From the NCBI GenBank assembly GCA_027574665.1, contig CM050657.1:20245700-20309699 (forward strand): a stretch of DNA of 64,000 nt, written 5' to 3'. Positions 1 through 12,934 of the stretch are shown here, one piece after another. The notes under the pieces are model-generated. The model saw nothing but the letters and a program-made list of their open reading frames with translations. It had not been told where the DNA came from and ran no database searches. Every line of letters starts with the position of its first letter. Position 1 is the first letter of the stretch. This stretch comes from Rhynochetos jubatus. Its lineage: Eukaryota > Chordata > Aves > Eurypygiformes > Rhynochetidae. The translations under genes and the position numbers were made by a program.

Positions 1-820
1 GCAACGTTAAGCTCTGGGCTCCCACCACGCAGAGTAACTCAGGAGCAGAACCAGAGGCACTATGCTACAAAAATAGCCACAAACGCTACTCAAGTTATTC
101 CTAAATCAGTGCGCGTATGGGAACGGAGACATCGACTGAGCCCTGGGCTCTTGCAAAAACTCCGATAAAGGGGATGACAGTGCTGATAAATGTGGGGGCT
201 GCTGCCAAGCTGGGGATGAAGAGGAATCACAAGGGGGGCAACAAGGAGATGGGGAGATAGGAAGATGCTCCATGGCCTTAAATATCTGTCACCACCAAAA
301 TCTGGTGTTGCTTGCGTTGCAGCCACAGTAATGGAGGAGGGGGTCTGTGGTGTCTGGGGAGGGGGCTGCTCCCGCACCAGTGCTGGAAACCCGGGGCTGA
401 AATACGGCATCTCTGTCAGGGGCAAAATCCATGGAGGGACACCGTCGGGTCACGCTGACTAGTAGGGCTCAGCGATCAAACGTGTCACACCTGTCTTGGC
501 CACGGGTGCAGGTGTTCTAGGTCAGCTCTCACTGTGGTTATCAATCGCTGACAGTTGACAGTTTAATTTTACACCACAAGTACCTCATTACTTGTGTAGG
601 CACTTGAAGAACATGTGGGCACTGGGTTGGATCAGTGATCAATGACAAAGGTTGCGCAGGGTGCAAGTGGTAGCAGTAAAAGTGAAGGTCTCCGTGCATG
701 AGTTGGCAGTGGTGGGGATACATGACAAGGGGAGTTTAGCTGACAAACAGTCTGTCAGGGCTGGAAGAATGGAGGCTCGCCGGAGAGCTGGCGCTCCATT
801 ATAAAATACAGCTCGCCATC
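1..820. other. No gene recognised
   Basis: Mixed-composition sequence, G-rich near 330-380. Short frames on both strands look accidental. No repeat or motif cluster stands out. Confidence 0.6.
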
Positions 821-871
821 TAAAAAAGGAGGAGGAAAAAAAAAAAGAAAAAGGGGAGGGGGGCGAAAAAG
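821..871. repeat. Purine tract (A/G), one interruption
   Basis: About 50 bases made only of A and G except for one C at 864, including an A11 run and G-runs of four to six. Such tracts can adopt triplex or slipped structures. Confidence 0.85.
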
Positions 872-2599
872 AGCCCTTGCTTTGAAAAAGTGTTTAAACA
901 AATTTAATGCATGTGGGGGACTGTAAATTCTTATTCTACAAGCATTTATTTCATGACGTGGGAGCATCCAGGTGTTTAGGAATTTCGTATTAAGGGAAAG
1001 CGGAGATGCTATTTTAGAGAGATGTACATGTACGCTGCTGCGGGTTTAGGTTGCCCGATGGGTGCGGATTAGGGATGTTCAATATATAACCAAGTCTTTC
1101 CACATGAGATTCCCCCTCTCCGTGTATGGATAGGACAATTTATGACTGAATTTGCTGTGACAGATTTCTTCTGCCACAGTAGGGGAAAAATTTGTTGTTT
1201 CAACACGCTTAAAAGTGGTGCTTTAATCAATCCCATCCAACTTTCTGTTTCGGTGCTTTTTTTCCTTTGCGGAGTTTCTGACATTCTTTTGCACGTCAAA
1301 TCTACCCGGTGGATTATGTCACTGGGGCGATGACTGAAAGAGAGAGACATATGGCACTGGTTTGGTAGAGCCGTGTATCTTGCATTAGGATGTAAATCTT
1401 GTTTGCTTGAGAAACCGCACTGAAAGATACTTTGCTCGAGGTATAACATAGCTGCATTATTGAGTGCACCTTATAATAATTGATATGGCGGGAATGATAT
1501 TAATGGAAATAACGTGAATTTTCCCCAAACTGTAGTAAATAAGGAAAAGACTAATAGTCTTTGCCCTTTGCTGAATTGAACACGTCTTAAAAAAAAGATT
1601 CGTGATTACTTCTCGCGTGCTGATTAGGTGTAGGCTAACTTTGATCATATCACCTATGGTTCCCACCGAAAGGACACGTGTGGTATGAGTCGCGGTTTTA
1701 GGAATTGTTACAATGATTGAATAAGCAGCTCAGAAAACATACGGCTTTAAAAAATGAGATGCACACTCTCTCTTGGTGTTTTGTATTGATTTAATAACAA
1801 TGCCGGAAAGCCCTCACGGCGCTAGGTGTGCAGGCAACGAGGTCCCTTTCCCACCGCTTGCCTGTGAAGCCAAAGGCACTGTCGTATTTGCTCTTTGTTT
1901 AGCTCCGAGGTATGTCCAGTCTTTAGTAAATGACAGTGGAAACAAATGGCCCTCCTGTTAGGGATGGAAAAAACTTTCCCATAAATCGTAGCAAAGCACC
2001 CAAGTCAAACTGCTGGGTTTGGATACCCCTGAAATATTAATTAGCTTCTGAGACAAATCCAGGCTTTTGCAGAGTCTGGGATTATTATGATCTTTATTAG
2101 AGAGCACTGAATAATAAAAACTTATTTTAACTTAACTCTAGATGGGAGAAAGGGAAGTTTTGGGGATATACTCTTAATACACGTAGTGATAAAATGATCT
2201 TTTTAAAACACTAGTGGTGCTGACTGTCATGGGCATCAGAACAGTGAGCATGACTTCAGCTCCTAGCAGTCTATCAGTGTTCAGATAGGGAATTAAGATT
2301 ACTTTCATTATTTTTTCTATTACTGTGCACAAATAACATTGAGAAGTTTCCTTGCCATATCCATGACTACCTTTTTAGAAAAATAACCTCCTGTAAAATT
2401 TGGAACAGAGCCATCCATGATCAGTTCATTTCTGATGGGTAAACTCAGTATATTATGGTGGCCCGATAGGTACAGTAACTATTAATAATTAAATGTGCTT
2501 GTTGGGACCAGGTGGACTGAAATTTAAATGACTTGAAAAGGTATACTCAAAGCAGCATGAAAGCAGGTCTCTGGCCTATGATCCAGAAGAGGCTGTGTT
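872..2599. other. No gene recognised
   Basis: A+T-rich towards 2,000-2,500. It contains only short accidental frames (for example minus strand 1,069-1,449) and no transposon that I recognise. Confidence 0.6.
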
Positions 2600-2662
2600 G
2601 GCTCCTGACGTTGACTTGAACAGTCCCATCAACTTTAGTGGGATGAAGCATGATCCAATAAG
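2600..2662. repeat. Old amniote interspersed repeat, partial copy
   Basis: The core 'gtcccatcaactttagtggg' followed by 'catgatcc' resembles the imperfect palindrome (CCATTGACTTCAATGGG type) found in a widespread old repeat group of turtles, crocodilians and birds. The two arms TCCCAT and GTGGGA still pair around a short loop. The copy is short and diverged, and the family name is not certain. Confidence 0.45.
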
Positions 2663-2699
2663 GCTGTCTTCACACAGTATCCTGCAAGCACACTTTAAA

Positions 2700-2748
2700 T
2701 TGTCCTGAAATCAATAGCTATGAACCCTCTGATTCTATGATTCTCTTG
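2700..2748 (+). mobile_element. Possible decayed CR1 terminal octamers
   Basis: The string 'ctgattctatgattctcttg' contains two ATTCTATG-like units, which form the terminal repeat of CR1 elements. The sequence before it is not clearly CR1. This may be the last trace of a decayed insertion or a chance short repeat. Confidence 0.3.
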
Positions 2749-5700
2749 CTGCATATAGATCTATGTATCTAACTAGCCACATGCTGAAAGGGAGACAGCC
2801 AGCTGTGGGTGTGTTGAACCATTTAAATGAGGTGGCACCACAGATGGGAGAGTGGGAAGGAAACGTGAGCAGTGACAGGAGAACAAGGGGATCTGGGAGG
2901 AGAAAGGAGGAAGAGATGAACAGCCTTTTCTGTCCCCAGCTAAAGGGTAACACTGCAAGCATCCAAAGTGATACAAAGGCCTGGGAGGGTTGTGATGTGT
3001 GAATGAAAGAAAAAATATCTTGAGAGATGGAGGAAGTTCTGGGCTGGGAGGAGGAGTAGTTGTGTCACTAATAGGGCAAGTTTGAGAAAATGAGGTCTGG
3101 AGGAGTAGTGGAGAGGAACACTCGCTCCTGCAGGAGGGTGGACAGGCAGCGAAAGAAGAGGCAAAGAGAGGGAAAGTAGCTGAATTTAAACAGTGACAAT
3201 AATAAAAAGTTCTATTCATGTAAGACTTTGGAAAACACAGTTTTCTGACTGTGTGGGTGATTCCTGCATAGGTAGGTATTGGGGCAGCATCCAGTGGGCT
3301 TGCCATTGTATAAACGAAGGGCAATTTTTGCCAGAAATATACCGTGTCTGACAACATATAGCAGAAAACAAAGCACGAACACCTGCAGTGATCTACAGTC
3401 TGTGCAACATCACTCACTTCACTGAGTTTACACGGTTAGTGGGCAGAAAAAACCCAACCGCCTTGAGTTTTTAAAGAATTACTGGGCTAAATGTTTCCCC
3501 TGGCGACATGGGTGCAAATCCAGGGCAATCCCACCAAAGCTCGAGGCTGCCTCAGCTTTCCACTGGGTACAGAGACCTGGGTTTGGCCAATGTAGGTCAC
3601 TTACACGAGTGTGACCTCACCGTGGTTGGTGTTGCTCTGCGCTGGAGGCGATTGAGAGAAGTTGGCTCAGTTGCTGCTGAGGAAACACTGGTCGTTTTTC
3701 CAAGTGTTACTTTAAATATAAGGGATTTTCTTTCACATTTATTATTCAGAGCTAAAAAGTGGCTGGTCTTTTCTAGCTACATCAAAATGTTGCTTTTGGG
3801 TTTGTGTTTTGTCCCTCCGTTTTCTCCTTTATCCCAAACCAGCCACTTCCATATTTCCTACAACCTTTTTGGATTTAACAGGGACAAATCCTATGCTCTC
3901 CTGTAAGTAGGCTTAGCTTTGTTGACCACTAAGAAGCGGTGCCAGTCGACACCAGTCAAGAAATTGTCCCATTGTTTTCAAATCTCATGTAATACATGAC
4001 TGTGACGGGTAGGGAAAAATGGCCCCCTTGATCTCCCTACCTGCATGGCAGGTTCTTCTGTTTTGGTTTCTCTTCTGCTGGCTCTTACTCTGCCTTGCTG
4101 CTGGGTGAGGTAGTATCTCTGGTTTGCATCGCTCTTAAAATAGAGGATTTAAAAATTTTTAACAATAAGATTTAAAAAAATAACTTTGAAGTGACACGTT
4201 TCCAGCAGCACTGCTGGGAGCAAAACACACCCCCTTCACCCAGGAGCCTTCCTTGGCGAAGGAGCACTGAGCAGTGTAATTAAGTTATTTAAAAGCAGGT
4301 TTTCCCACTGTTTTTAGGGCAGAAAACACTCACTCATCTTCGCATAGGACTAAATAATTGGGGTTAGGTGGCTGCCTGTCCCTGTGTTACAGTGTGGGGT
4401 GGTGAGGATGGCTGCCCCTGCTTGCCTGTCCCCTGCTCGGGGCTCATCCCTCCTGGTGGGTGGTGGGAGCAAAGCCTGGAAAAGCTGGGAAGGAGCCGAG
4501 GAGCATCGGCTCTCAAAGGGGAAGGCATGTGCAAGGCTCTGCCCCGCTCTCATTCAAATTAATTACAGCTTTTTCTGCTGATTTGCATGAAAGCAGAATC
4601 AGGTTCACTATGACGTTATTAAACACTGTTATAATGAGTTCAGCACAGCTCAGGCACATCGTCTTGTACCATCCCCTCCACGCAGGGCCATGGAGAGCTT
4701 GGCAGCAATTTCCTGCGGGGAGCGGGTGGCAGTGTAAGAATAGCTAATGGGTTGGGATGCTGCTCACAGGAGCGTGGGTAGTACAGGAAAGATGCTGTGG
4801 GGAGCCTGGGAGGGCCGGCAGGGCTGGGACCAGGTGATGTGCAGAGCAAGCCCTGCCTGATTTGAAAGATGGAGGTGCTGTGCTGCGATGTTACCGGTGG
4901 GAGAAGACGAGCGTGTGGAAAGCGGATGGCAAACACCTTGATGCTGAAGCATCCTGACAGTTAGGGACAAGGAGTTTGCAATTTGTTGGCTTGTTCTTGC
5001 CTTGCTCAGATCACGAGGCACATGCTTTGGGTGGGAGAGAGCCACAAATGTTGCACCTTGCTAATGCGTCCCATGAACGGTAGGGTGAGGCTGGATTTTT
5101 CTTCTCTAGAGGCAAGAATAAATACACCGTGTATCACCAAATACAGAGAAGGAATGATGCTGGAAAGCCAGGCAGGCTGGGCTGTGGGACGGGTGAGGAG
5201 GTGATGTCTTAGCCCCACACCACAGCCTTGCAGTGGAGGCTGCAGTTCGACACCCTCTTAGCCAGCACGTTAACACTTTTAACACCCAACCAGATTGCAG
5301 AAGAAGGTTGTAAAAGATGCATTTTATTTTCCTTAGTGGGTAAATGAGCACCAAGTCCCTGCGGGGAGGCACGCTGTGCTGCCCTGGAGTGCTCAGCTCT
5401 GCAGGGGATGGGGTGAGGGATGGAGGGAAGCACTGGGTGATGCGCTGGCCCACACCGCGAGCACATCTGCCTGGGTGCTGCTCTGATGCTCCCCATATTT
5501 GGTGGTCTTTAATTTGGCATTACATACTCACTGCTTGTCTGCAGCTCGTATGATTCAAAGTTCTCCATGGGGTCTAATGTACAAGGCTTGGCCTGTTTTC
5601 ATTAGGTTTCCCGAGCTCTCCTCCCTTCTCCCCAGTGTCGCCGCACAAAGACACTTTTGTCAGGCGATGTTGGACTCTCCTCAAAATCTAAGCACTTTCA

Positions 5701-5790
5701 GGAAAGGACTTGGAAGTCTATCTTCTCAGTTTCCATATCCCTTTGCCCTCTGCTCTGGCATTTGGTTTGATTGGTTGTAGAGTCCCCCTC
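2749..5790. other. No gene recognised; purine-biased first part
   Basis: From 2,780 to 3,180 the plus strand is rich in A and G, which removes stops on the minus strand and leaves a 214-codon frame at 2,773-3,417 rich in serine, proline and leucine. I regard it as a composition artefact. The rest is mixed sequence without repeats, more G+C-rich at 4,370-5,500. Confidence 0.55.
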
Positions 5791-5806
5791 TTTTTTTTTT
5801 TTTTTT
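5791..5806. repeat. Poly-T tract
   Basis: Sixteen T residues inside a pyrimidine-rich stretch. No retroposed gene is attached. Confidence 0.9.
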
Positions 5807-6119
5807 CCTCCCCAACTTCTTTTTGCAAAGCTGATCTGTCTGCTCGGGGGTCTGTCTTGCAAAGAAAAAGAAGTATATTGCAAATCATGCAAGCTATCTG
5901 TCTGAATTATCGTATGTTTTAAAGCATTAACTCCTTCAGTCCTCAGCTGGTTTAAGCACTAGGACCAAAATCACGATAGGAATGTTAAAGGAGTATTATT
6001 ATATTTTATGTTCACTGCCACAAGTTTAGTAAGAAATTTAATCCCCCCTTTCTTGCGCGCGCTCTCTCTCTGCCTCTTGAGAAAAAGAAAGGGGAAAAAA
6101 AAAAAAGAAAACTGGCACC
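5807..6119. other. No gene recognised
   Basis: Pyrimidine-rich, then A+T-rich, with a GCGCGCGCTCTCTCTC dinucleotide run (6,055-6,070) and a short A-run near 6,098. Confidence 0.6.
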
Positions 6120-7950
6120 AAACTTCCATTTGACTTGGCAACTTTTTCACTAATGTGATTTGATATGCTTTACTAGAAAGGGTAACGTGCTAATGTTTCA
6201 GAAGAGGCCGATTTTCTATTAGTGAAAGTATGGTGTATAAAAGATCCGGCATTGCTATTAAACTCTTCAGTCAATGAATTTATAGCCTATTCTAAGTGGT
6301 AATGATATAATGGAATGCAATCATTTAATATTGGAAAATATGTTTGGTTTGACGTTTCAGGGATTCCAGGAAATACTGCTATTTATATAGCTACATCTGT
6401 GCAAAAATTAAAAACAGGAATAAAAAAGATTAAAAAAAACCCCCAGCCAGCCAGTTTGAAATCAAGTTATCCAAGATGCTTTCATAACGTATTATATAAA
6501 AATCATGTTTGATATTTTAATTTATCTGTTTCCTCAGAGTATGCATCATGATTTATGGACCCCGAGTACCGATATTACAAATAGTGTGGTGGTGTACTAC
6601 TTGGTTTCACGCATTTTTAAGCCAGTTTGTAGATTACTTTTTCAGGGGCAGGAGTGAAAATAGTATTTCTGCCTATGGGATATAATTATATTATGATTAC
6701 TACAGGAGAGGACATAGTTCAACCCTGATGTTTCAATTAATAATGTACTGTCAGCTCTGAGGGATGATATGAGATTGTATTGGATCAAAGATTATCAGCC
6801 TCAGCCAGGGCTGCTGCTCTCTGTGCTTTTCTTTTTTCCTCCTTTTTTTATGTGTCTGATCCACTTTCTGCAGTTTTAGGAGAATAATGTTTTGCTTAAA
6901 AGTAAAATATTACATTCTTGCAAGCCTGATTAGGTTACTTTTAAGGGCAGGAGTTGGTTCCCTGCCTTATATGAGCAGATGTTAAGCTCCTTCCATTATA
7001 TTTTAACATCTTGCATATACCTTTTAATTGTTAATGTGGTCAGGCAATAAATTCAGTGTCTTAGGGGAGCTAAGAATAATTTTCCAAATTTCATTCTCTT
7101 AAGCCAGTTGCTAGGAAATAAAGTGCTTTGGTTAATAATGTATTTAAGATGTTTGCAATGTCTCAGTTAAATATTTGCTCTGTATTTACATGATATTCTC
7201 ATCAAAAGAGAAAGCGTAATTAAAATATATTTAGGTTTTGGTAGCATTTAGCACTGGCTTGAAATATACCACAAAAAATTAAGAAATCATTTTGCAGACG
7301 AATAGGAAAATATTATCTGAAATCTGACAAGGTTTATTTGAAATAATGCTTACTTTAAAAAATAACTCCTTTTAGATCTCACAGTTCTACACTTCTTACT
7401 GAAAAATGGTTTCCCAGTAGCATACATATCCTGTATCAATGTAACTAAATTTATATTGTTATAAATTCTTGAGGTTGGATTCTTGAGTTTTGAAATTAAA
7501 TAACTACAGTTAACTGCATTAAGTGTAGACTTGAATTTGATCAAAAATAAGAAAAGCACTTATGACAACCTCTGTAAATGCTTAAATACTTTAGTTGTGT
7601 TTGTGAGCATTAAATTGTATTATAAGGAGCCAACGCTGAGTATATACGCTCCTGTGGGACAGCTTTGACTTTTGGGAGATTAAAAAATCGTGCATTAATA
7701 AAATTCTGCAAGTTTTTTATTTAATAGATAGTGCTTTTCAGGGTATGCAAAATAATTGCAAGTGGAATGCTATATGCATCTTTACACTCACACCACATAA
7801 TGTATATAATTACTTGGAGAAACTGCTTAACTTTAATGGAGCATTTCTTGATCATATAATAGGAAAACTAACAGCTTTAATTAAGATTTATGAAGCAGAG
7901 AGGTAATATATTCTGCTAAATTAGGTAACTATTGGTGGGCAGTGTATTTT
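6120..7950. promoter_or_regulatory. Long A+T-rich, possibly conserved non-coding segment
   Basis: Almost 2 kb with few CpGs, no recognisable transposon and many homeodomain- or POU-like cores (TAATTA, TTAATTA, ATGCATAT and TTAATAAT variants). Open frames are short and interrupted. The texture, evenly A+T-rich without low-complexity decay, resembles conserved non-coding DNA in vertebrate gene deserts, but without an alignment this is impression only. Confidence 0.25.
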
Positions 7951-7960
7951 TAAGCAATTA

Positions 7961-8065
7961 AGGGCCCGATCCTGCAGTGCTCTGGTTGTGTAAGTTGTTG
8001 CCCACTCATGCAAGTAGTCCTGCTGCCACCTGAGTGAGGGCTGTGGGAATGGGGCCTGATTTTGC
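7961..8065. repeat. Old amniote interspersed repeat ('GGGCCCGATCCTGCA' type)
   Basis: The copy opens with 'agggcccgatcctgcagtgc', continues through 'actcatgcaagtagtcctgc' and ends near 'ggggcctgattttgcc'. The combination of a GGCC-GATCCTGCA opening with a CATG...AGTAGTCC block is typical of an old repeat seen in many copies in turtle, crocodilian and bird DNA. It has diverged here and carries no open frame. Confidence 0.6.
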
Positions 8066-8964
8066 CATTGTGTTTTACAGTCCCTAAGGCATGGCAGAAA
8101 AGGGCTATGTATATGTGCCAGGGTTATTCCTGGTTTTAGGCCTGGCTTTGGGGTATTTTTTCCTATTCCTAATACCTCGTAATCAGAGTGAAGCAGTTCT
8201 CATCCCCCTTGGTAGCTCGTGTGTGTGGTGGGTCAGCTCCAAGGAGCCCTCGTCACTGCAGAGGGAGGTGCAAGCAAGGCTGTTTGGGGACAAGTTGGAG
8301 TGAGGAGCAAGCAGAATAGTGTTTAATCTGGAAAACTCAGCTGACAGTCAGGAGAGGTGCAGGGGGCTCTTAGAAGTCCTTGTGTGGCAGGGCAGTGTGC
8401 GGGGTGTGCTGGAAACCACTTCAGATGTGTGCAGAAAATGGGATTGGGCCAGAATCCTTTGTATCTCCATGGTGTAAGCTTCTGCTCTGTTTTCTCATGT
8501 GTTGTATGATGAACTTGGGTTGTTTTCCATTAAACCACAGGTGAATAACACATCTTGGCTCTCATCATGGCCAATCTCTGTATTCCCTCTGCACCCTTAC
8601 ATCTCAGTAGAACTGGAGGAAGAGTGACAGCCATGCATAGTCCCTTATTTCCAGAAATGTTCTCAATTTTAAATGGCACCAGTAAGTGACCAGTCTTTGC
8701 TTTCCACCCATGCCCACAAGAACAGAAATCGCTGCCTTTCCTGAAGTACAAGCACCTGATTGATTAATTCAGTAGGAGGAAGATCTGAGTTAGTGAGCAG
8801 CTGTTTTCTTATTTAAAAGTGGACCAAACACTTTAATGCACAGTGTAATGCCTGGTAGAAAATGAAAGGTTCCACTCCCCAAATTTAGTAATTGCCCTCA
8901 GTGGGTAGATAGTATTTGTGTTGCTAGGTGATACAGATCTTTCCACTGTGCTCTGGAAGACTGC
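8066..8964. other. No gene recognised
   Basis: Ordinary mixed sequence. The 70-codon frame at 8,091 is hydrophobic at its start but lacks a good start context and similarity to a known protein. Confidence 0.55.
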
Positions 8965-9060
8965 TTTAGAATGGCCTCGTTTTGCAAAAAGGGGAAACTG
9001 AGACAGCGGGACATGACCAAGGTCATGGATCGATCACTGTTTCTGCTGGGCTGTGAATTC
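8965..9060 (+). repeat. MIR/L2-like old repeat fragment
   Basis: The order 'ggggaaactgagacag', 'catgaccaaggtcatgg', 'ctgggctgtgaattc' follows the tail of MIR-type SINEs and related L2/L3 elements (GGAAACTGAGGCA, then CCAAGGTCA, then a GAATTC-like block). The resemblance is partial and short. Confidence 0.45.
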
Positions 9061-9313
9061 TTCTTTGGTTTTTCTTAAGCAAGTGCCCTCTGAACCCCAT
9101 GGAAGCCAGGTTATGTGGACATTCCTTGGGCTACAGCAAGAATAGGTTTGTCTCTTGGTTTGTTTTGTTTGGGTTTTGGTTTTATTTTTTTTTTTCCCTT
9201 GTGCTCATACTAGTTCCCCATCTAAGTGAGAGGAACTTACTCTATCTGAACCAAGGAGAAACAGCACTGCTAAGGATATAAGTGGTCCTTGAGCTCTGGG
9301 ATGCAGGAGGAAT

Positions 9314-9345
9314 TGAATATATTTGGTACCTTTCAAATATATTCA
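9314..9345. repeat. Perfect 12-bp inverted repeat (hairpin)
   Basis: TGAATATATTTG (9,314-9,325) and CAAATATATTCA (9,334-9,345) are exact reverse complements with an 8-base loop. GGTACC and AGTACC follow the two arms. Very A+T-rich, so it could extrude or fold, but it is probably of chance or old-repeat origin. Confidence 0.8.
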
Positions 9346-12300
9346 GTACCTCTGTTGGTATTGCTGCTGAGTTCCTCAACTCAATTCTTGTTGCTGTCCC
9401 GATGCTCACTGTGCCTCTGACAAAAGAAAGAAACCTCTCAAATTTTCCTGTAAGCTGTGGGCTTCAGCTGGTGACATGTCCCTGCCCAAACCTTTCTAGG
9501 GAAAGCAACTGGGACATCCCCAATTTTCATTCAAAATACAGTGGGTTTCCAGCACCACTTGTGGAAAAGCAGTGCTTGAAGATGTGGCCTGGAGCACCAA
9601 GCCCAATATCTCATTAAATATAAAGTATCTCATGATTTTTAGGTCTCCCCTCTCATAATTCATGATTTTTGCACACTGCCAACGTGCAGATACAATGGTA
9701 CTTTTGGGGGCGGTCAGAGATACCGGCCCCAGCTCAGCCCATCAGTGCTCATGCTTTCTCTGCAAGCATGCCATGTTTGAAAGCTCACATATCATCGAGG
9801 CAATATTTCTAATGAATTTGGCTTGGGAAACATGTGAGCACTATACAGAAGAGGAGGGCCGTGGGAAGTACGTTTTAAAGAGTATACCCAACCAGATAAA
9901 TAGACTTTTTAAACCCAAAATAAACAGATAGAGAAAACTCACTTAGGCAAAGGATGCATAAATTATCCCTACCCTGAGGATGCAGTAAGTTATTCCCTTT
10001 TTACATTCAAAATCTCAATGTTTTCAAAGTCCGTATTTCATGTCTAATCACTAAGAATGCCCTCTTTGACTTCACTCGTGCCTGCGATCGTGCCCTTTCC
10101 TGAGAAGGGCCCATTTGTCATGTGGGGAAAGAGGGTTTAATTAACTAGGGAAAATGTACCTAAGGTGGAAACTGTGAGTTCTAGACATGTTTCCATAGAA
10201 AATACATGAAAAAACATGTATAGATGATTCTAAACTTTTTTTTCATGAAAGGACATTTTTTTGGTTCCCTACTTCACTCTTCAAAACCCAAAGAGCTTCT
10301 TTTATGCAGGATTCCCATCTGTCTTACCACTGAACAAGTGTGGAATGTGCATTTATCCCTCACCAAAAATACATTTTTCAAATTCACTTTTTTCTCCATT
10401 TCCTCTTTCCCTCTGGGAACCCAGCAAACGTTTCTGTTGTGCACTCAACAAGGACTCAAGGTTTTTACAGGGAGGAGTCAAGAAAAAAACTGCAACTCTC
10501 AGATCCTGTGCTAAAATTCCAAGTATTTCTTTAAAACAAACAAAATTGAAAGAAACAAAAGGGAAACTATCAAAGGAAAGTGTTTAAACAACTGGAAGGC
10601 TAGGGGAAGCCTTAATTTTCATGCCAGCAAAAAGTTACATGAGTTTTATATTGGAGCTTTATTTACTGTTGTGCTCAATAGCGTACGATCACTTACTAAG
10701 AAAAACGCAGCAGTCTGCAGCATGTATGCATTGTCCCTGAGATGCAATGTATGCACAAATGCATACGGAACCTGCCTGTAGCTTTTCCTATGTTTTCAGG
10801 GCAACAAAAGGCCACAGAGTTTTCTTTTAAGCAATCCCGTGGTTTCGGTTTTACTGCAGTCAGTAACTTCAGGTCACCAGCAGCCCAATGGGGCTGTCTG
10901 TTCATCCACATATTAGTTTTCAGCACGAGTCTTTGCAGTTTTAGGCCCTTAATTTGTAACAATTTGTTCAATTTCTCTCAGCATTTACTTGGTATTTCGT
11001 TATACTCTTGCCAGGCAAAGACAAACAGTTATTCTGGGGAAGTACGGCCGGGTACCGGAAGGCAGGCTCGTATCTGGCCAGTGCTCCAATTTCCACGCTG
11101 TCGCCTTGTTCCCACTGACAAAACGTGCCTGCTGACTTTGCAGGTGCCGTTGTGCTAAGGAAGATGCTGCTTTGAAAGAGACATCTTGCAAAGGGCAGGT
11201 TTTGCTTCTTAAAATTGGCGGCAAAACTCCCACAAACCAGTGAAAAAGAGGACTGAGCCGATGTTATCCCAGGCACGGGTACAGTCCAGGCTTTTCTTAC
11301 AGAAATATTTCCTAGGAAATCTGGTCTTATCTTCTGAAGCCATGAATTATTCTTCTCCCAGCTGAAATAAGATGCTGTGGGGACAAAGGGACAAGGGGTA
11401 GCGGAGTGACAGAAATGGCAGGCCCTCTCACAGCGCTATGGAAATGTGTCAACACTTTTGCAGAAGGGATGAGAGAAGCCTTCTTTCTCTTTACATGAAA
11501 AGCATGGGGAGGAAAGGAAAAGGGCTGCTGCATTTCTATCATCTATAATCCTCCACTTAACCTATGAATTAGCCCTTGTGTGAGCAAAAAGGAAAGTTGG
11601 TGGCTAAACCACAACCCACCCCCCCCAAGTGGGTACAAGTCTTCCTTTTCCCGTCCTGAGCACGATATATAATGGGCCTCTTGAATTAAGGAGATATATT
11701 AAAAAGAATCCTGGCTGGCTTGCACCATTTTCTTCCTGGCTGTGCATATATTTGTGTAATGTCCAATGTCCCAGGACCAGCCTTTTCAGAGCTGGTGTCA
11801 AGGTGTAAGGTGCAATTTTAACCTAGTAATTCTGTACCTGCTTTAAGCTGCTGGCACAAATTTTGGAAAGAGTGGGTCTAATTACCCTTTTGTACCCAAA
11901 CTGCAAATTAGGTTTAGCTACAATGTGGTTCATTGGGAGTGCAAAAACATGTGCAGTTACCTATAAGCGAGCCTGAGCCAGCAAAAACAAAGATGGAGTT
12001 CAGAAAATAGAAAATCCTACAGTGAGCTGGACAATTTGGCCAAGGACTCTCTCTCTCTGCCATAGCTGATACCATGTATTTTAAAGGAAAACATGAAAGG
12101 TTTTGAAATAGATGCAAACAAGAGCACTTCCCTGTAGGTTGCCAAGTAGGGTGAGTTTCATCGTGGCTAGCTAGAGCTGTCTGAGCGTTTGGTATCCTGC
12201 TCGATGAGGCAGGTAAAGCCCCCTTGGTGGGTAATAGTGAGAAGGCCATAGTGAGCACATCCGTCTGGGGTCAGGTCTCCAATGCGTCTTCCTCCTTGGA

Positions 12301-12909
12301 CTTCAGCGAGAGGCTGTGTGACCACTTGCAGAGAAGTGCCTTCCCTAGCTTTGCTAGGCAAGATGCTCTCTGACCACAGAAGCTGGCAGCTGTAGAGACA
12401 CAAATGCCAGAGGTTATGATTATTTGTTTTGTGTGATGCTGGCACCTGGACAAGCGCTCACTGTCTGCCAGGTCTCCTTCCTACCTGGAGGTGAGGTGAG
12501 TGCTTCTTGGAAGGAGACGTGGGGTCTTGGAGCACTTGTGTGTTGGAGTCCTCTTGCATCTGTGCAGGATGTGGGAGGGCAGGAGCAAAGCAATCCAGTC
12601 TGCCTAATGAGGATTTATTAGTGAATCCTTGAATGGAGGCAGCAAACAGTGAGCTCTCTGGCTTCTGGTCTCCTGCTATTGCTGCTGATCTGTACGTGGG
12701 AGGATTTCTTGTGTGTCCCTTCAATGGCAGCTGCTTGGGGTTGAAGGCAAGGGAGTGTCAGTGACGGTAGATGTGTTTGAATATGCAGGAAAAAAGATGA
12801 TGAAATAGGATGTGCGGCTCTTCCAAGGGTACCTGCGAGTCCACTCAGCAGAGTGGGTTTGTGTTGTGAGCAGACTTTCCACACAGACCCTGTCCTATCT
12901 CTGGGCAAC
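9346..12909. other. No gene recognised
   Basis: Mixed A+T-rich sequence with many short overlapping frames on both strands, the largest about 138 codons at 10,742-11,158. None has a recognisable domain or consistent splice sites. A C9 run lies at about 11,618. Confidence 0.55.
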
Positions 12910-12934
12910 ATGGTACAACAAACTGTTGTACCAT
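12910..12934. repeat. Perfect 11-bp inverted repeat with 3-base loop
   Basis: ATGGTACAACA (12,910-12,920) pairs exactly with TGTTGTACCAT (12,924-12,934) around AAC. The surrounding sequence does not continue the pairing and is not a recognised repeat. Confidence 0.85.

Noticed and set aside
2773..3417. Minus-strand open frame of 214 codons
   Set aside because: The plus strand is purine-rich over much of it, which removes stops on the complement. The product is a serine/proline/leucine-rich sequence with no recognisable family.
4104..4125. let-7-like start TGAGGTAGTA
   Set aside because: Only the first ten bases agree with let-7. The remainder differs and no hairpin partner is visible.
9014..9036. 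Inverted TGACC/GGTCA nuclear-receptor-like site
   Set aside because: The arms are short and it lies inside a probable MIR-like repeat that normally carries CCAAGGTCA.
10742..11158. Plus-strand open frame of 138 codons
   Set aside because: It overlaps minus-strand frames of similar size and shows no recognisable protein features.
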